Assembly: GCA_903827085.1 (NCBI GenBank)
Contig: CAIKHC010000052.1
Span: 1-6,812 of the forward strand
DNA length: 6,812 nucleotides
DNA from: an uncultured Candidatus Nemicrothrix sp.
GTDB taxonomy: Bacteria; Actinomycetota; Acidimicrobiia; Acidimicrobiales; Acidimicrobilacustridaceae
Direction: 5' to 3'
The notes beneath the pieces are model-generated. The model made no database searches, was not told the DNA's origin, and saw only the letters and a program-made list of their open reading frames with translations. A program made the translations under genes and the position numbers. Position 1 is the stretch's first letter. Every line of letters begins with the position of its first letter. Shown here piece by piece: positions 5,881 to 6,812 of the stretch.

Positions 5881-6812
5881 GTGGATGGATCTGTCGTTCG
5901 AGTCGGAGTCCTGGGTTGCGGGACGGTGGGGGCGTCGCTCGTCGCGCTCGTCGAGCGGCAGAACGCCACGATTCACGCTCGTACCGGGCTTTCAATTGAA
6001 ATCTCCAGGATCGCTGTCCGTGACCTTTCACGGAGTCGTCCGATCAATATCGAAAACGCTGTGTTCACTTCCGATGCAATGGCGGTGGCCACTGACCCCT
6101 CTATCGACGTCATCGTCGAGGTGATGGGCGGAATTTCGCCTGCGCGTGAACTTCTCCTCGCCGCGCTTGCTGCAGGCAAGCCCGTGATTACCGCCAACAA
6201 GGCGCTTCTCGCTGCACATGGGTCAGAACTGTTCGCTGCAGCCGAAGCAGCTGGAGTGGATTTACTCTTTGAAGCCGCAGTCGCTGGCGGCATCCCGTTC
6301 ATTCGACCGCTGCGTGAATCGCTACTTGCCGAGCCCGTTCTTCGCGTCATGGGCATCATGAACGGAACGACGAACTACATCCTCACGCGCATGAGCGAGG
6401 CAGGCGCCGACTATTCCGAGGCTCTCGCCGAAGCGCAGTCTTTGGGTTACGCAGAAGCCGATCCCACCGCCGATGTTGAGGGCCACGATGCCGCCGCAAA
6501 GATCGCAATCGTCGCATCGATTGCTTTTGGTGCAGAAGTCACAGGCGCCGATGTTGAGTGCGAAGGGATTTCGAAAATCACCGCCGACGACATCGCTTTT
6601 GCAGCTCGTCATGGCTATTCGGTCAAACTCCTTGCGATCGCCGAGCGATTCTCGGCGCCAAACGGCGATGAACTTTCTGCGCGGGTCCACCCATGTCTGG
6701 TGCCGAACGCGCATCCCCTTGCGGCGGTGCGCGACAGTTTCAATGCGGTATTCGTCCAGGGCGAAGCCGTGGGCGATCTCATGTTCTACGGACGCGGCGC
6801 TGGCGGCGATCC
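5881..6812 (+). CDS. hom: Homoserine dehydrogenase, N-terminal about 310 residues (cut by right edge)
   Basis: This enzyme reduces aspartate-semialdehyde to homoserine with NAD(P)H, the entry to threonine and methionine synthesis. The frame is open from GTG at 5881 to the last base. The N-terminal Rossmann domain begins VVRVGVLGCGTVGASL (GxGxxG, residues 12-17). TANKALL has Lys107. EAAVAGGIPFIRPL is at 131-144 and NGTTNYIL at 161-168. The signature GYAEADPTADVEGHDAAAK (189-207) has Glu192, Asp203 and catalytic Lys207, spaced as Glu208/Asp219/Lys223 of the yeast enzyme. The family is about 430 residues long here, so the end of the catalytic part and the C-terminal ACT regulatory domain, if any, lie outside the window. 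The GTG at 5881 puts the nucleotide-binding motif at the usual distance from the N-terminus; an in-frame GTG at 5833 would add 16 residues not typical of the family. It lies 61 bases after the permease; thrC and thrB would be expected next. Confidence 0.96.
   Translation, partial: MDGSVVRVGVLGCGTVGASLVALVERQNATIHARTGLSIEISRIAVRDLSRSRPINIENAVFTSDAMAVATDPSIDVIVEVMGGISPARELLLAALAAGKPVITANKALLAAHGSELFAAAEAAGVDLLFEAAVAGGIPFIRPLRESLLAEPVLRVMGIMNGTTNYILTRMSEAGADYSEALAEAQSLGYAEADPTADVEGHDAAAKIAIVASIAFGAEVTGADVECEGISKITADDIAFAARHGYSVKLLAIAERFSAPNGDELSARVHPCLVPNAHPLAAVRDSFNAVFVQGEAVGDLMFYGRGAGGD

Overview
The window looks like a stretch of housekeeping chromosome from an actinobacterium of moderately high G+C. 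The main reason is the order argS-lysA-...-hom on the + strand, which is the classic actinobacterial arrangement (for example argS-lysA-thrA/hom-thrC-thrB in Mycobacterium). GTG starts, close gene packing and possible leaderless starts fit the same group. An Acidimicrobiia-like (Ilumatobacter-type) or other uncultured aquatic actinobacterium is my guess; it is not proven by this sequence.

Left half, minus strand (read from about 2023 down to 1): a MurA-family enolpyruvyl transferase for peptidoglycan precursor synthesis, then a small YccF-family inner-membrane protein, then the 5' part of an unrecognised two-helix-or-more membrane protein that leaves the window at base 1. The last two genes share a TGATG stop/start overlap.

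Centre (2024-2192): a divergent intergenic region of 169 bases between murA and argS. It carries the argS ribosome binding site, a candidate -10 box and three copies of the heptamer GGTAGGG, two of them forming an inverted repeat.

Right half, plus strand: arginyl-tRNA synthetase (argS), diaminopimelate decarboxylase (lysA), a TSUP/TauE-family permease, and homoserine dehydrogenase (hom). The hom gene is cut by the right edge. The first three genes are separated by 7-8 bases and look co-transcribed. Hom follows after 61 bases that contain a possible leaderless promoter. LysA makes lysine from meso-diaminopimelate. Hom opens the threonine/methionine branch of the same aspartate family. MurA on the other strand feeds the peptidoglycan pathway, which also consumes diaminopimelate in most actinobacteria.

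No RNA gene, mobile element, CRISPR array or prophage signal was seen, and no gap between genes exceeds 300 bases. I found no convincing novel system. The most interesting points are the TSUP permease sitting inside the lysA-hom cluster, a shared GGTAGnnT motif before several starts, and a hairpin over the lysA stop and permease start.
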